Below, piece after piece: positions 63,316 to 64,000 of a DNA stretch of 64,000 nt; positions within the stretch are counted from its first letter, which is position 1, and each line of letters opens with the position of its first letter. The notes beneath the pieces are model-generated. The model had not been told where the DNA came from. It ran no database searches and was given only the letters and a program-made list of their open reading frames with translations. Both the position numbers and the translations under genes were made by a program. The DNA is taken from assembly GCA_019425655.1 (NCBI GenBank), contig NQWY01024828.1, positions 78,439 to 142,438 on the forward strand, in the 5' to 3' direction. The DNA is from Rhizophagus prolifer (Eukaryota; Glomeromycota; Glomeromycetes; Glomerales; Glomeraceae).

Positions 63316-63451
63316 GGTTCACAAGGAACACAATTAATTGCTAACATATAGATAGAGTTGTGTGGTAAATATAATTTGAAAACTTCCGACATCTATCTTC
63401 CGCTTCCATCTTAAAACTTAAATCATTATCTTTGCCAACTAAAATTTACCT

Positions 63452-64000
63452 ATGTCTAAGTCATTAATTCCGAAACTGGAAGCGATAAAACAACGATATA
63501 ATGAGGTTGCAGATCTTATCATCCAACCGGATGTGATAACAGACCAAAAACGATATTCTTCACTTAACAAAGAATACAGCGATCTTGGAAAGATTGTGAA
63601 AGTATTCGATGCATATAAAGCGGCGCTTGATACGATTGCAGAGTCTGACGAAATCATCGCAGATGGTTCTGATAAAGAGTTCGTGGAAATGGCGAAACAG
63701 GAAAAGTACGAAGCCCAGGACAAGCTTCCGGCTTTTGAAGAAGAGCTGAAATATCTCCTCATTCCGAAAGATCCTGCCGATGACAAGAACATCATCCTGG
63801 AAATGCGTGCCGGAACAGGTGGTGACGAAGCGGCGATTTTTGTGGAAGATATGTACAGAATGTATTCCATGTATTTCAAAACTAAAGGTTGGAAGCACGA
63901 AATCACTGACTCCAGTGAAGCATCCAAAGGTTATAAGGAATTGATAATGAAAGTGGAAGGCGAAAGCGTTTATGGCATTATGAAATTCGAGTCCGGTGTT
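63452..64000 (+). CDS. prfA: Peptide chain release factor 1, 3' end cut by window
   Basis: The first 183 codons of RF1, which terminates translation at UAA and UAG. The start MSKSLIPKLEAIKQRYNEVADL lies at the ATG at 63452. The PCRF domain includes YSSLNKEYSDLGKIV, and ILEMRAGTGGDEAAIFVEDMYRMY is the conserved segment with its GTGGDEA, close to but before the GGQ motif, which lies beyond the window. TATCTTTG at 63427-63434 is a good -7 box. Confidence 0.93.
   Translation, partial: MSKSLIPKLEAIKQRYNEVADLIIQPDVITDQKRYSSLNKEYSDLGKIVKVFDAYKAALDTIAESDEIIADGSDKEFVEMAKQEKYEAQDKLPAFEEELKYLLIPKDPADDKNIILEMRAGTGGDEAAIFVEDMYRMYSMYFKTKGWKHEITDSSEASKGYKELIMKVEGESVYGIMKFESGV

Noticed and set aside
1-64000. 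CRISPR array, prophage, IS transposase or biosynthetic gene cluster
   Set aside because: No regularly spaced direct repeats, integrase, phage structural gene, DDE/DDD transposase or modular synthase was found in any frame.

Overview
The window is chromosomal DNA of a low-GC member of the Bacteroidota, most likely a Weeksellaceae flavobacterium close to Chryseobacterium or Epilithonimonas. This rests on recognised protein families (type IX secretion C-terminal domain, 2TM-domain/LytTR modules, DUF5687 exporter, DUF4251, SpmAB fusion, AccD without its zinc ribbon) and on several promoters of the Bacteroidota type (TTG, about 20 nt, TAnnTTTG). No rRNA, tRNA, IS element, prophage or CRISPR array was seen. 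Genes are dense, mostly housekeeping, and cut off at both window edges (pabB at the left, prfA at the right).

Layout. 0-5 kb: pabB/pabC-like folate genes, menD, and a radical SAM gene bracketed by two copies of an intergenic repeat. 5-9 kb: an operon with a LytS-type histidine kinase carrying a C-terminal 2TM domain, two free-standing 2TM proteins, an ICMT-like membrane methyltransferase and a LytTR regulator; then mnmA. 10-17 kb: outer-membrane protein, Crp-like regulator, clpC, a YgjV-like protein with a glycosyltransferase, DUF4251 lipoprotein, meaB, haem lipoprotein. 17-26 kb: methylmalonyl-CoA mutase, htpG, tail-specific protease, surE, Crp-like regulator, TonB-like protein. 26-31 kb: lysA behind an attenuator, DnaQ-like exonuclease, membrane protein, HerA-like ATPase. 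31-37 kb: bestrophin-like protein, SpoU methyltransferase, CBS protein, nadK, fbaA, accD. 37-40 kb: metNIQ behind a second attenuator. 40-50 kb: SpmAB-like protein, a four-helix-bundle gene in repeat flanks, hydrolase, engB, a TPR sensor kinase/regulator pair, SprT-like, mannose-1-phosphate guanylyltransferase, yifB, rnhA. 51-57 kb: a 1087-residue type IX-secreted esterase-like protein, a decayed lipoprotein gene, lipoprotein, Crp-like regulator, dnaB. 57-64 kb: DUF5687/ABC exporter, Gdx-like SMR transporter, Crp-like regulator, fumC, a His-tailed membrane protein, prfA.

The most interesting signals are two ribosome-mediated attenuators not captured by ordinary gene calling. Upstream of lysA there is a promoter, a 23-codon leader ORF with five Lys codons, and an intrinsic terminator 13 nt before the start codon; the leader stop codon abuts a segment that can pair with the 5' arm of the terminator. 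Upstream of metNIQ there is the same layout with a 19-residue leader rich in Met and Cys. Both are readings of the sequence; the mechanism is inferred. Other points of note are a fumC frame that runs through its own terminator, a dispersed hairpin repeat family with seven copies, and a four-helix-bundle gene that looks like a cassette.
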